From CAZPLZ01 sp964587525 (GTDB lineage Bacteria > Oederibacteriota > CAKKQC01), in the NCBI GenBank assembly GCA_964587525.1, contig CAZPLZ010000085.1, positions 1-14,231 on the forward strand: 14,231 nucleotides of DNA, given 5' to 3'. A program made the translations under genes and the position numbers. The notes below the pieces were generated by a model. The model was given only the letters and a program-made list of their open reading frames with translations, was not told where the DNA came from and searched no databases. Within the stretch, counting starts at the first letter, position 1, and the number at the start of each line of letters is the position of its first letter. Positions 6,149-13,121 of the stretch are shown in pieces.

Positions 6149-7171
6149 TTACTTCGATTCCACCANNNNNNNNNNGGGGGATGGCTTGCTATCTTCTTCC
6201 AGCGAATCCATGCTGCTCCCGGTGAGCCTGGCGACGGATGAGGCATACTTATTCCAATGCCCATCTGCAACCCGGTGCGATTCCTGTGCATCCGTGAGGC
6301 TTTTACCGATAGCATCAAATTTTGATTTGAAATTGTTGAAATGTTTCTTGGCCAATTGCATCTGTTCAATGGTTTTCTCCATACTCTTAGCCATTTCGTA
6401 GTAGCTATGCGCGATGCCGATGCTCTTCAGGGTCATCACGAGGGTGTTCGGGCTGGAGGGATACACCTTGCGTTGGTACAGATAGTCGCAGGTTTTCTCG
6501 TCACGAATGGTTTCGAGGTAGAGGGTTTCGCTTGGCAGAAACATCAAAGCCATCTCGATGCCGTGCTCTGGGGCGATATACTTGGAAATCCTTACCGCAT
6601 CTGCCTTGATCACTTCCTGGTGCTTCTTCCGCGCCTCGGTGAGGCTGGCGGGATCGCTGGTGTTGAACAGCCCCTCGACCTGCTCCCTGGGGAACTTGCT
6701 GTCTATCGGCAGCTTGGTCGTAGGAAACTTGATCAGGAACTCGACTTGCCCCGCTCCTGGGATATTGGCATTTCGTTCAATCAAATGGCTTGGAATAAAA
6801 TCCGAAATGATTCGGTCCAGTGAAGCTTCACCAAATTTTCCCCTCAGATGCGGTAGCTTTAAGAGATTATTGAGCTCGTTCAATGAGGTCCCTAGCGCGT
6901 GCACGTTTTTCAACTGTTCCTCTGCAGATTGTAATGATTCCGTGACATCCTGAAAATTTTTATCAAGGGATTCCTTGTTTGAGGACTGCAGTTTTTCAAA
7001 TTTCTCCTCAAGCCTACCTGTGACATCCGAGAGTGTCCGAGCTTGCTCTTCCCGGCCGGATTTTAATTGTTGCTCCAACCGCTCCTGTACTTTTTGAAAT
7101 TGATCCGTTGTAACCTTGTAAAGAACGAAGGCAAGGACAACGAGCGCTATGACCAGAACGAGTGAATCCAC
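6149..7171 (-). CDS. rmuC: RmuC-family DNA recombination protein (contains assembly gap near C-terminus)
   Basis: About 340 codons with GTG 7171 as start. It is chosen because GGGAGGTG at 7178-7185 sits 6 nt before it and the protein then begins directly with a membrane anchor (residues 3-19, hydrophobic). A longer frame to 7273 would run into the divergent gene. Next comes a charged coiled-coil stretch (residues about 22-100), then the RmuC core: LRGKFGEASLDRII (109-122), LPIDSKFP (154-161), and a helical tail from about 255. RmuC proteins limit certain DNA rearrangements and are believed to be nuclease-fold proteins. Ten N at 6166-6175 interrupt the last codons. The frame closes with TAA at 6149 if the gap is really 10 bp, but its true length is unknown. 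The gene looks more AT-rich than its neighbours. Confidence 0.85.
   Translation of the reverse strand: MDSLVLVIALVVLAFVLYKVTTDQFQKVQERLEQQLKSGREEQARTLSDVTGRLEEKFEKLQSSNKESLDKNFQDVTESLQSAEEQLKNVHALGTSLNELNNLLKLPHLRGKFGEASLDRIISDFIPSHLIERNANIPGAGQVEFLIKFPTTKLPIDSKFPREQVEGLFNTSDPASLTEARKKHQEVIKADAVRISKYIAPEHGIEMALMFLPSETLYLETIRDEKTCDYLYQRKVYPSSPNTLVMTLKSIGIAHSYYEMAKSMEKTIEQMQLAKKHFNNFKSKFDAIGKSLTDAQESHRVADGHWNKYASSVARLTGSSMDSLEEDSKPSPXXXXVESK
6166..6175. other. Assembly gap (10 N)
   Basis: Ten undetermined bases lie inside the end of the RmuC-family coding region, about 20 bp before the start of the CoA-binding gene. A fixed run of 10 is typical of a scaffolding placeholder, so the real distance and the real RmuC C-terminus are not known. 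Confidence 0.95.
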
Positions 7172-7177
7172 TTCAAG

Positions 7178-7185
7178 CACCTCCC
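7178..7185 (-). promoter_or_regulatory. Ribosome binding site of the RmuC-family gene
   Basis: GGGAGGTG on the minus strand lies 6 nt before GTG 7171. It is the strongest Shine-Dalgarno in the divergent spacer and is what decides the GTG start over the longer open frame. Confidence 0.65.
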
Positions 7186-7233
7186 GAGTTCCAGATGTTG
7201 TGCCGTATCCGAAGTCTACGCTAACAATGACAG

Positions 7234-8175
7234 GTGGTAAAATCAAACGGGAGAAGGAGATTCGTGACCACACTCGCGTCGTTGCTGCTTTGGGCCGTGG
7301 TGTGCGCTCCGCGGTGTGAGGCTCAGGCTGGAGCCGAGTTCCTGCGCTTCATCCCCGCGGCGCGGCCCACCGGTATGGGGGAGGCGTATGTGGCCGTGGC
7401 CCAGGGCGTGGGTGCGCAATCGCTGAATCCGGCGGGGCTGGCCCAGGGGCGGGGGATGACCCTGGGGTTCACGCACACCCAGGAGACCGCCGGCCAGCGT
7501 CAGGAGGCGGTGGCCGTGATCGCGGGATCGGATGCGTTCATGGTAGGGGGGCAACTGACCTACGCCACCATCGATCTAGAAGTCACGGACTCTTTCGGGG
7601 TGTCCAGGCCAGCCAATGCTGCGGATGTGGTCGTTTCCCTGTCGGTGGCCCGCCGGGTTGCCGGGGTGATCTTCGCCGGCGTCACCGGGAAGACCTATAC
7701 CAGCACCCTGCTGGATCAACAGGCTCAAGGGCTGGCGATGGACGCCGGTGTCCTGCTGCCGCTGTACGCTGGATGGAAGGCGGGTTTTGCGGTGGGTAAT
7801 CTGGGACCACCGATCGATTACGGTGGTGGGGGCGACCCTCTGCCCCGCTGGGCCAAGGCGGGTATCGCGTATGCGTTCCGGTTTGGGGAGCACCAGGGCC
7901 CTCCGGCGCTGGCCAGCGTGGAGTGGCACCACGCGATGGTCGATGGCGAGTTGTCGGGTTGGAACCTGGGGGCCGAGTTCGGTGTGGCCCGTGGATTCTT
8001 TGTGCGCTGGGGATTCTCCACGGTCCGCGAGCGAACGCGCAGCTCCTTCGGTGCCAGCCTGAGCTGGGGCCCGGCCGCCGTGCATTATTCCCTGGTGCCA
8101 CGTAGCGAGGTGGGATTGGCGCACCGGCTTTCTCTCGAGTTACAATGGGATCCGACGGAGGTACTGAAGAGATGA
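7234..8175 (+). CDS. PorV/PorQ-like outer-membrane beta-barrel protein
   Basis: 313 residues if GTG 7234 is the start. This gives a basic n-region (KSNGRRR), a hydrophobic core and a CEAQA cleavage region near residue 31. GTG 7264 has the better Shine-Dalgarno (AAGGAG, 4 nt before it) but would leave a signal peptide without positive charge, so the start is undecided. The mature N-terminus has the family signature: GAEFLRFIPAARPTGMGEAY, then VAVAQGV and LNPAGLA. This is followed by alternating beta strands ending in RLSLELQWDP. PorV-like proteins are outer-membrane barrels; in Bacteroidetes PorV helps type IX secretion deliver cargo to the surface, and relatives occur widely outside that group. 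The stop TGA overlaps the next ATG (ATGA), so the two proteins are probably made together. Secretion function here is inference. Confidence 0.78.
   Translation: MVKSNGRRRFVTTLASLLLWAVVCAPRCEAQAGAEFLRFIPAARPTGMGEAYVAVAQGVGAQSLNPAGLAQGRGMTLGFTHTQETAGQRQEAVAVIAGSDAFMVGGQLTYATIDLEVTDSFGVSRPANAADVVVSLSVARRVAGVIFAGVTGKTYTSTLLDQQAQGLAMDAGVLLPLYAGWKAGFAVGNLGPPIDYGGGGDPLPRWAKAGIAYAFRFGEHQGPPALASVEWHHAMVDGELSGWNLGAEFGVARGFFVRWGFSTVRERTRSSFGASLSWGPAAVHYSLVPRSEVGLAHRLSLELQWDPTEVLKR
7235..7243 (+). promoter_or_regulatory. Possible extended -10 promoter element for the PorV-like gene
   Basis: TGG-TAAAAT fits an extended -10 (TGn followed by a five-of-six TATAAT match). No convincing -35 is present at the usual distance. 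If it is used, transcription would begin near 7250, upstream of AAGGAG (7254-7259) and GTG 7264. That would make GTG 7264 the start rather than GTG 7234. Confidence 0.3.
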
Positions 8176-9209
8176 CCCGCCGGTTGCTCCTTCCACTCGC
8201 CGTCATATGTCTGGCGAGCCGCGTCGTGGCTGGCCCTCGACTGCAGGCTTCCTTATTCCTGCCGTCCCGTTGCGTGACAGAGGGGTCCACGGTGACGATC
8301 ACGCTGTCCGTGACCAATGTCGGTGACGCGCCGGCCGTGGACGTCTGTCCCTTTGGCAATCCGGTGCTTTCCGGTGACGGGAAAGTTCAGCTCGTGTACC
8401 CGCCACCGGGCCAGCAGCCGTGTCCGTACGCCTGGGTGCCGTGTGTCTATTCCACCCTTGCGCCTGGAGCGGGGGGGACCTTTACGTTTACGTACGAGGC
8501 GGACAGGGTGGGAACCGTGGTCTTGACCTTGACCGCGAACGGTGCCGACGAAGCCCTGTCCACAATTATTTGGTCTAACCTTATGACCGCCAGCTTCTGC
8601 GTCGCGCCGCTGGATACCGTGTGCCCTTCATTTGACGTGGTGGCGATCTATGATCCTGAGGTGACGGACTTCATCAAGATCGAAATCACGGCCTCCGAGC
8701 CAGTTGCGGGGAACAAGCTTGCCCGGATCGAGGTGCATGAGAAATCCGGCAACGTGTTTGATGTTACCGCGCGCCAGCGCTATCTCGGTGGCAACAAGTT
8801 TGAGGCGGAATTCAGACGGCAGATGGGGTTCGGTGAAATCGGACAGATTGTGGTGACCGGAGGAGATGTCGTGGGCAACGCGTGTCCATCCAGCGGCTCC
8901 TTCACGCGGAAGCTCATTGCCGGCCGTCGCAAGGTGGTGGTGCGCAACAACGTGATGAATGCCTCCGGGCGCGGCTCCCCGGCCCGGATTGGGGTGAGCC
9001 TGGCGGAGCCTAGTCACGTGAAAGTGGCGGTGTACACTCGCCGGAGCTCCCTGGTGAAGGTGCTGGAGGATTCGATGAAAGCCAGCAGTTTTGAGGCGGT
9101 GTGGAATGGGGTCAACGCTCATGGTAATGTCGTTCCTGCTGGAATTTACCTGGTCGTGGTAGAGACCAACACCTTCAAAGAAATCAGGAAGATCGTCGTC
9201 CGGAAGTAG
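8172..9209 (+). CDS. Secreted protein with N-terminal Ig-like (CARDB/DUF11-type) domain and FlgD-Ig-like C-terminal domain
   Basis: 345 residues from ATG 8172, which overlaps the previous stop as ATGA and follows GGAGG at 8157-8161. ATG 8145 in the same frame would only add a non-signal stretch. Residues 1-20 are a signal peptide (MTRRLLLPLAVICLASRVVAG). Residues about 25-135 look like an Ig-type adhesion module: TEGSTVTITLSVTNVGDAPAVDV, then LAPGAGGTFTFTY. The middle region has paired cysteines (59, 84, 91, 143, 151, 238). The last 80 residues, with VKVAVYTRRSSLVKVLED, FEAVWNGVNAHGNVVPAGIYLVVVE and KIVVRK, match the FlgD-Ig/T9SS C-terminal sorting-domain pattern. It is probably a surface or exported protein handled with the PorV-like partner. 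No enzymatic motif is seen. Confidence 0.72.
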   Translation: MTRRLLLPLAVICLASRVVAGPRLQASLFLPSRCVTEGSTVTITLSVTNVGDAPAVDVCPFGNPVLSGDGKVQLVYPPPGQQPCPYAWVPCVYSTLAPGAGGTFTFTYEADRVGTVVLTLTANGADEALSTIIWSNLMTASFCVAPLDTVCPSFDVVAIYDPEVTDFIKIEITASEPVAGNKLARIEVHEKSGNVFDVTARQRYLGGNKFEAEFRRQMGFGEIGQIVVTGGDVVGNACPSSGSFTRKLIAGRRKVVVRNNVMNASGRGSPARIGVSLAEPSHVKVAVYTRRSSLVKVLEDSMKASSFEAVWNGVNAHGNVVPAGIYLVVVETNTFKEIRKIVVRK

Positions 9210-9212
9210 GAC

Positions 9213-9285
9213 GCCCCCATCGTCTAGTGGCCCAGGACATCTGGTTCTCAGCCAGAAGACCGGGGTTCGACTCCCCGTGGGGGTA
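9213..9285 (+). tRNA. tRNA-Glu (anticodon CTC)
   Basis: A full cloverleaf can be drawn. The acceptor is GCCCCCA (9213-9219) with TGGGGGT (9278-9284), and the discriminator is A9285. The D-arm is GTC...GAC. The anticodon stem TCTGG/CCAGA (9240-9244, 9252-9256) closes the loop TTCTCAG with anticodon CTC at 9247-9249. The T-arm is CGGGG-TTCGACT-CCCCG (9261-9277). CTC reads GAG, so glutamate; the body (CGTCTAGTGGCCCAGGACA) is the classical Glu type. CCA is not encoded. The first acceptor pair is G-U. It lies 3 bp after the upstream stop codon and 25 bp before the methyltransferase gene. Confidence 0.95.
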
Positions 9286-9310
9286 TGGTATTATTCATGT
9301 CTAAAGAGCC

Positions 9311-10036
9311 ATGCAGCCGGTGTTAACGACCTACGCGTACAATGGCCTCGTCGTTGAGGTGATGCCCGGGGTCTTCCAGCCGAACAAGACGACAGATTTG
9401 CTGCTGGAAGCCGCACTCCAGCACCCTCTGGAGGGCAAATCTGCCCTTGACCTGGGTTGTGGCTGTGGGGTGGTCGGTATGACCGCCAAAAAATTCGGCC
9501 GGGTTTCTCACATGTACGGGTCGGACGTTGCCGCAAAAGCGATTGAGAACGCTCGTCACAACGCCGCGCGTCTCGGGTTGGAGGTGGACTACCGGCAGGG
9601 AAACTTGTTCGAACCCTGGGATGGCCAGCGGTTCGATGTGATCCTGAATGATGTCTCGGGGGTGGCCGAGGAAATTGCCCATCTGTCCCCCTGGTATCCG
9701 TCCGAGATCTATTGCGAGGCTGGCGTGGACGGCACCCATTGGACCACGCAAGTTCTTACATCAGCCAAGGACCATCTCAACCCCAGTGGCGTAATCTTTT
9801 TCCCAACAGTTTCACTGTCCAACGAAGGGAAGATTCTCGAGGTTGCGCGGTCCCAGTTCCCGCGGGTTGAGTGCCTGCTCAAGAAGAGCTGGCCCTTCAA
9901 AGAGGAGTTCTGGCAGAAGATCATGTCGAACGAGACCTGCCGCCGCTTGCTTGACGAGGGCATCGTCAAGGTATCGAGGCGCGGCAGCCGCACGATCTGG
10001 GAAACCAGCGTCTACATGGCCAGCCTTAACCCTTAG
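9311..10036 (+). CDS. Class I SAM-dependent methyltransferase
   Basis: 241 residues, ATG 9311. Short, weak AAAGAG upstream. Rossmann-type methyltransferase with motif I ALDLGCGCGVVGM (45-57), an acidic SDV after strand 2 (71-73), NLF-EP at 98-102 and the post-motif ILNDVSG at 111-117. Layout and N-terminal part (VFQPNKTTDLLLEAAL) resemble the PrmC/RlmG-like small-domain methyltransferases. Those have N-P-P-Y/F at the catalytic place, whereas here it reads N-D-V-S, so an amide-nitrogen or guanine substrate of the usual kind is doubtful. The C-terminal 60 residues, with WPFKEEFW and SRRGSRTIWETSVY, are not assigned to a domain. It comes 22 bp before asd on the same strand, probably one operon with asd and thrS. 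The substrate is unknown. Confidence 0.8.
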   Translation: MQPVLTTYAYNGLVVEVMPGVFQPNKTTDLLLEAALQHPLEGKSALDLGCGCGVVGMTAKKFGRVSHMYGSDVAAKAIENARHNAARLGLEVDYRQGNLFEPWDGQRFDVILNDVSGVAEEIAHLSPWYPSEIYCEAGVDGTHWTTQVLTSAKDHLNPSGVIFFPTVSLSNEGKILEVARSQFPRVECLLKKSWPFKEEFWQKIMSNETCRRLLDEGIVKVSRRGSRTIWETSVYMASLNP

Positions 10037-10058
10037 CAAGACTACCATAAGGAATAAG

Positions 10059-11099
10059 ATGGCTGGCCGGGAGCTGGCCGTTGCCGTTCTTGGGGCCACC
10101 GGTGCGGTTGGCACCGAGATGATCAAAATCCTGGAGGAGCGCAACTTTCCCGTCAAGGCACTGACGGCTTTTGCCAGCGAACGCTCCGCCGGCAAGCAAG
10201 TGCGCTTCCGTGGGAAGGAACTCACCGTCGAGGCTGTGTCGGAGAAGTCATTTGCGGGTGTGGACCTCGCGTTGTTCTCGGCGGGGGCAACGCCTTCCAA
10301 GCGGTGGGCGCCCGAGGCTGTACGTGCGGGCGCGGTGGTCGTGGATAATTCCAGCGCTTGGCGCAACGACCCTCAGGTGCCACTGGTCGTCCCGGAAGTG
10401 AATGCGCACGCCCTTTCCGTCCAGCGGGGCATCATCGCCAACCCCAACTGTTCCACGATCCAGATGGTGATGGTGCTCAAACCGCTGCACGACGCGGCCA
10501 AGGTCACCCGCGTGATCGTGTCCACCTACCAGGCGGTCTCCGGCAAGAGCGGGCGAGCCATGACGGAATTGTCAGACGCCACCCGCGCGACCCTGGATGG
10601 GAAACCGCCCCAGGCCCAGGTGTTCCCCAAACCTATGGCGTTCAATGTCTCGTTTGACTGGCCGTTCGTGGCTAATGGATTCACCGAAGAGGAAATGAAG
10701 ATGACGACAGAAACGGTAAAGATTATGGAAGACCCCTCGATCAAGGTGACGGCGACCACCGCCCGGGTGCCGGTGTATCGCAGTCATGCTGAAGCGGTGT
10801 ATGTCGAGACGAGTGCCAAGTTGACCGCCCAGCAGGCGCGGGACCTGCTTCAACGCTCGCCAGGCATCGAGGTCGTGGACGATCCGGCAAGCAACGCTTG
10901 GCCGGTGCCTCGCGATGCCGACGGCAAGGATGCCGTCTATGTGGGGCGCATCCGCGAGGATCACACTCATGACAAGGCGCTGTGGTTGTGGGTGGTCTCG
11001 GACAACCTTAGAAAGGGAGCCGCGCTGAACGCCGTGCAGATCGCAGAGCTCCTGCTCGCCAAGAATCTGCTGCGTCCCAAACAGCTCCTGTTCACATAA
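10059..11099 (+). CDS. asd: Aspartate-semialdehyde dehydrogenase
   Basis: 346 residues from ATG 10059, preceded by AAGGA at 10049-10053. The frame is open upstream to 9843 but that part is inside the methyltransferase gene. NADP-dependent reduction of aspartyl-4-phosphate to aspartate 4-semialdehyde, the branch point to lysine/diaminopimelate, threonine and methionine; cytosolic. Visible: dinucleotide loop GATGAVG (12-18), SAGATPSK (74-81), VDNSSAWR (95-102), catalytic Cys131 in NPNCSTIQM, YQAVSGKSG (157-165), KPMAFNV (191-197) and the substrate-binding RVPVYRSHAEAV with Arg236 and His243. The family's usual QAVSGAG reads SGKSG here. Length is normal for the bacterial enzyme. It sits 10 bp before thrS, so threonine precursor supply and threonine charging share a transcript, as seems sensible. 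Confidence 0.95.
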   Translation: MAGRELAVAVLGATGAVGTEMIKILEERNFPVKALTAFASERSAGKQVRFRGKELTVEAVSEKSFAGVDLALFSAGATPSKRWAPEAVRAGAVVVDNSSAWRNDPQVPLVVPEVNAHALSVQRGIIANPNCSTIQMVMVLKPLHDAAKVTRVIVSTYQAVSGKSGRAMTELSDATRATLDGKPPQAQVFPKPMAFNVSFDWPFVANGFTEEEMKMTTETVKIMEDPSIKVTATTARVPVYRSHAEAVYVETSAKLTAQQARDLLQRSPGIEVVDDPASNAWPVPRDADGKDAVYVGRIREDHTHDKALWLWVVSDNLRKGAALNAVQIAELLLAKNLLRPKQLLFT

Positions 11100-11109
11100 C
11101 CCGCCTGCC

Positions 11110-13020
11110 ATGATTCGAGTCAGTATTCAGGGAAGCAAGGATCCTGTCTCATGCGAGCGTGGGACACCGCTCGCTGATATTCTTCGGGAGGTTCCTGGGG
11201 TCATCGCTGCGCGGCTTGGGGAGAACCAGCGAAAGACGGTGGATCTCGCCTATAAATTGGAGGCGGATGAGAAGGTCGCACCGTTGACCTTCGAGGACCC
11301 TGCGGGCCGGGAAATTTTCTGGCACAGCACCGCCCATCTCATGGCTCAGGCCATCAAGGAACTCTACCCCCAGGCGCAACTCACGATCGGGCCCCCGGTG
11401 GAGAATGGCTTTTACTATGACATCGACCGCGACACGCCATTTGCGGTGGAGGAGCTGCCCCGGATCGAGGAGCGCATGCGCGAGATTGCGAAACGCGACC
11501 TGCCAATACGTCGCCGGGAAGTGCCCAAGGATGAGGCGCAGAAACTCTTTGAGGCCAGGGGGGAGAAGTACAAGGTCGAACTGCTGGACGGCATCCCGGA
11601 TCCCCAGGTAAGCCTCTACGAGCAGGGTGAATTCGTGGATCTGTGCCGTGGCCCGCACGTGCCGCGCACCGGCGTCCTCAAGGCGGTGAAGCTCACCTCC
11701 GTGGCCGGGGCGTACTGGCGGGGCGACGAGCGGAACCGCCAGCTCTCCCGGCTGTACGGGGTGGGGTTCCCGACCGAAGAAGCGCTTCAGGAGCACGTGC
11801 GGATGCTGGCCGAGGCTCAGCGTCGCGACCACCGCAAGCTGGGCAAGGAACTGGACCTGTTCTCTTTTCATGAAGAGGGCGGTCCCGGGCTGGTGTACTG
11901 GCACCCCAAAGGGGCGCTCGTGCGCCGGGTCATCGAGGACTTCTGGAGGGAGGAGCACGCGAAACATGGCTACGACTTGGTGTTTTCCCCTCATGTCGGC
12001 AAAGCCAAGCTATGGGAAACTTCGGGGCATTTGGATTTTTACCGGGAATCGATGTATGCCCCCATCGAGATCGAGGGCCAGAAATATTACCTCAAGCCCA
12101 TGAACTGTCCCTTCCACGTCCTGATGTACAAGACGCGGATGCGTTCATACCGTGACATGCCGATGCGCTACTGTGAGCTTGGCACGGTGTACCGTTATGA
12201 GCGGTCCGGTGTGCTGCACGGCCTGATGCGTGTCCGTGGTTTCACCCAGGACGACGCTCATATTTTCCTGCGGCCGGATCAGATCACAGAGGAAGTGCTC
12301 CGCGTCATCGATTTTGTGCTGTTGATCCTCAGGACATTTGGCTTCTCAGAGTTCTCCGTGTTCCTGTCCACGCGGCCCGAGCAGTCCATTGGGTCCGATG
12401 AGATGTGGGAGATGGCGACTTCAGCCCTACAAGAAGCCGTCGTGAAAGCTCAACTGCCCTACGAGGTGGATGAGGGAGGGGGCGTGTTTTACGGACCCAA
12501 AATTGACATCTACATACGTGATTCCATCGGCCGGAGGTGGCAGTGCTCCACCATCCAGGTTGACTTCAATTTTCCTGAGCGATTTGACATGACCTACACG
12601 GGGATGGATGGCGCCCAGAAGCGGACGGTCATGATTCACCGGGCTCTGCTTGGATCGCTGGAGCGGTTTTTCGGGATCCTGATCGAGCATTATGCAGGCG
12701 AGTTCCCGCTTTGGCTGGCGCCGGTTCAGGCGATGGTGCTGACGATCACCTCGGATCAGGAACCCTTCGCCCGTCAGGTGGTCCAGCGCCTGAAGGATGC
12801 CGGCGTGCGCGCCGAAGGTGACTGGGGGAGCGACAAGATCAACTACAAGATCCGCAAAGCGGAGCTGGAAAAGATTCCCTACATGTTAGTGATCGGCAAA
12901 CGGGAGGCCGCCGACGGCAAGGTGGCGGTCCGCGTGAAGGGCAAGGGCGATGAGGGCGCCGCCCCGCTGGAGACCTTTCTCGAACGTATCACTAAGGAGA
13001 TTGTCCAGCGGAAGATTTGA
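11110..13020 (+). CDS. thrS: Threonyl-tRNA synthetase
   Basis: 636 residues, ATG 11110, no clear Shine-Dalgarno, 10 bp after asd. It charges tRNA-Thr with threonine, with editing of mischarged serine. Domains in order: N-terminal TGS (about 1-61), editing domain with HSTAH (72-76) and CRGPH (179-183), class II catalytic core (about 245-535) and C-terminal anticodon-binding domain (about 540-636). Zinc ligands are Cys333 in MNCPFH, His384 in the motif-2 loop FTQDDAH, and His510 in VMIHRALLGSLERF. The class II arginine pair is seen in YRYERSG and motif 3 (510-519). Full length, no damage. In many bacteria thrS is followed by infC-rpmI-rplT; here a spacer and a kelch protein gene follow instead. 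The assignment is secure. Confidence 0.97.
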   Translation: MIRVSIQGSKDPVSCERGTPLADILREVPGVIAARLGENQRKTVDLAYKLEADEKVAPLTFEDPAGREIFWHSTAHLMAQAIKELYPQAQLTIGPPVENGFYYDIDRDTPFAVEELPRIEERMREIAKRDLPIRRREVPKDEAQKLFEARGEKYKVELLDGIPDPQVSLYEQGEFVDLCRGPHVPRTGVLKAVKLTSVAGAYWRGDERNRQLSRLYGVGFPTEEALQEHVRMLAEAQRRDHRKLGKELDLFSFHEEGGPGLVYWHPKGALVRRVIEDFWREEHAKHGYDLVFSPHVGKAKLWETSGHLDFYRESMYAPIEIEGQKYYLKPMNCPFHVLMYKTRMRSYRDMPMRYCELGTVYRYERSGVLHGLMRVRGFTQDDAHIFLRPDQITEEVLRVIDFVLLILRTFGFSEFSVFLSTRPEQSIGSDEMWEMATSALQEAVVKAQLPYEVDEGGGVFYGPKIDIYIRDSIGRRWQCSTIQVDFNFPERFDMTYTGMDGAQKRTVMIHRALLGSLERFFGILIEHYAGEFPLWLAPVQAMVLTITSDQEPFARQVVQRLKDAGVRAEGDWGSDKINYKIRKAELEKIPYMLVIGKREAADGKVAVRVKGKGDEGAAPLETFLERITKEIVQRKI

Positions 13021-13022
13021 CA

Positions 13023-13054
13023 GCGCTTTAAGGGCACGCTTGGCGAAAAAGCGC
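13023..13054. terminator. Weak inverted repeat after thrS, possible terminator
   Basis: GCGCTTT at 13023-13029 pairs with AAAGCGC at 13048-13054 across an 18-nt loop, just after the thrS stop. There is no following T-run and the loop is long, so it may be chance. It is the only candidate stem in the spacer before the kelch gene. Confidence 0.25.
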
Positions 13055-13085
13055 ATCCCACTAGCTGATTCATCTTAAGTGTCCA

Positions 13086-13116
13086 TTGACATCAAGAAGG
13101 ATTCAAGAGGTAATAT
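13086..13116 (+). promoter_or_regulatory. Possible sigma-70-like promoter for the kelch gene
   Basis: A perfect -35 TTGACA at 13086-13091 is followed by TAATAT at 13111-13116 (19-bp spacer, long) or GGTAAT at 17 bp. Transcription from it would start near 13123, which would exclude ATG 13122 and favour ATG 13179 as the translation start. Confidence 0.35.
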
Positions 13117-13121
13117 AGAAG

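Noticed and set aside
8145..8171. Earlier ATG (8145) for the FlgD-Ig-type protein
   Set aside because: It would place acidic residues before the signal peptide and overlap the PorV-like gene more. ATG 8172 has the ATGA overlap, a GGAGG upstream and a clean signal peptide.
7682..8359. 225-codon minus-strand open frame
   Set aside because: It crosses the junction of two well-supported plus-strand genes, and its Arg/Pro/Ser-rich composition is that of a shadow.
11149..11994. 281-codon open frame on the minus strand
   Set aside because: It is antisense to thrS, whose own translation is conserved throughout. The frame is open because of codon bias in a GC-rich gene.
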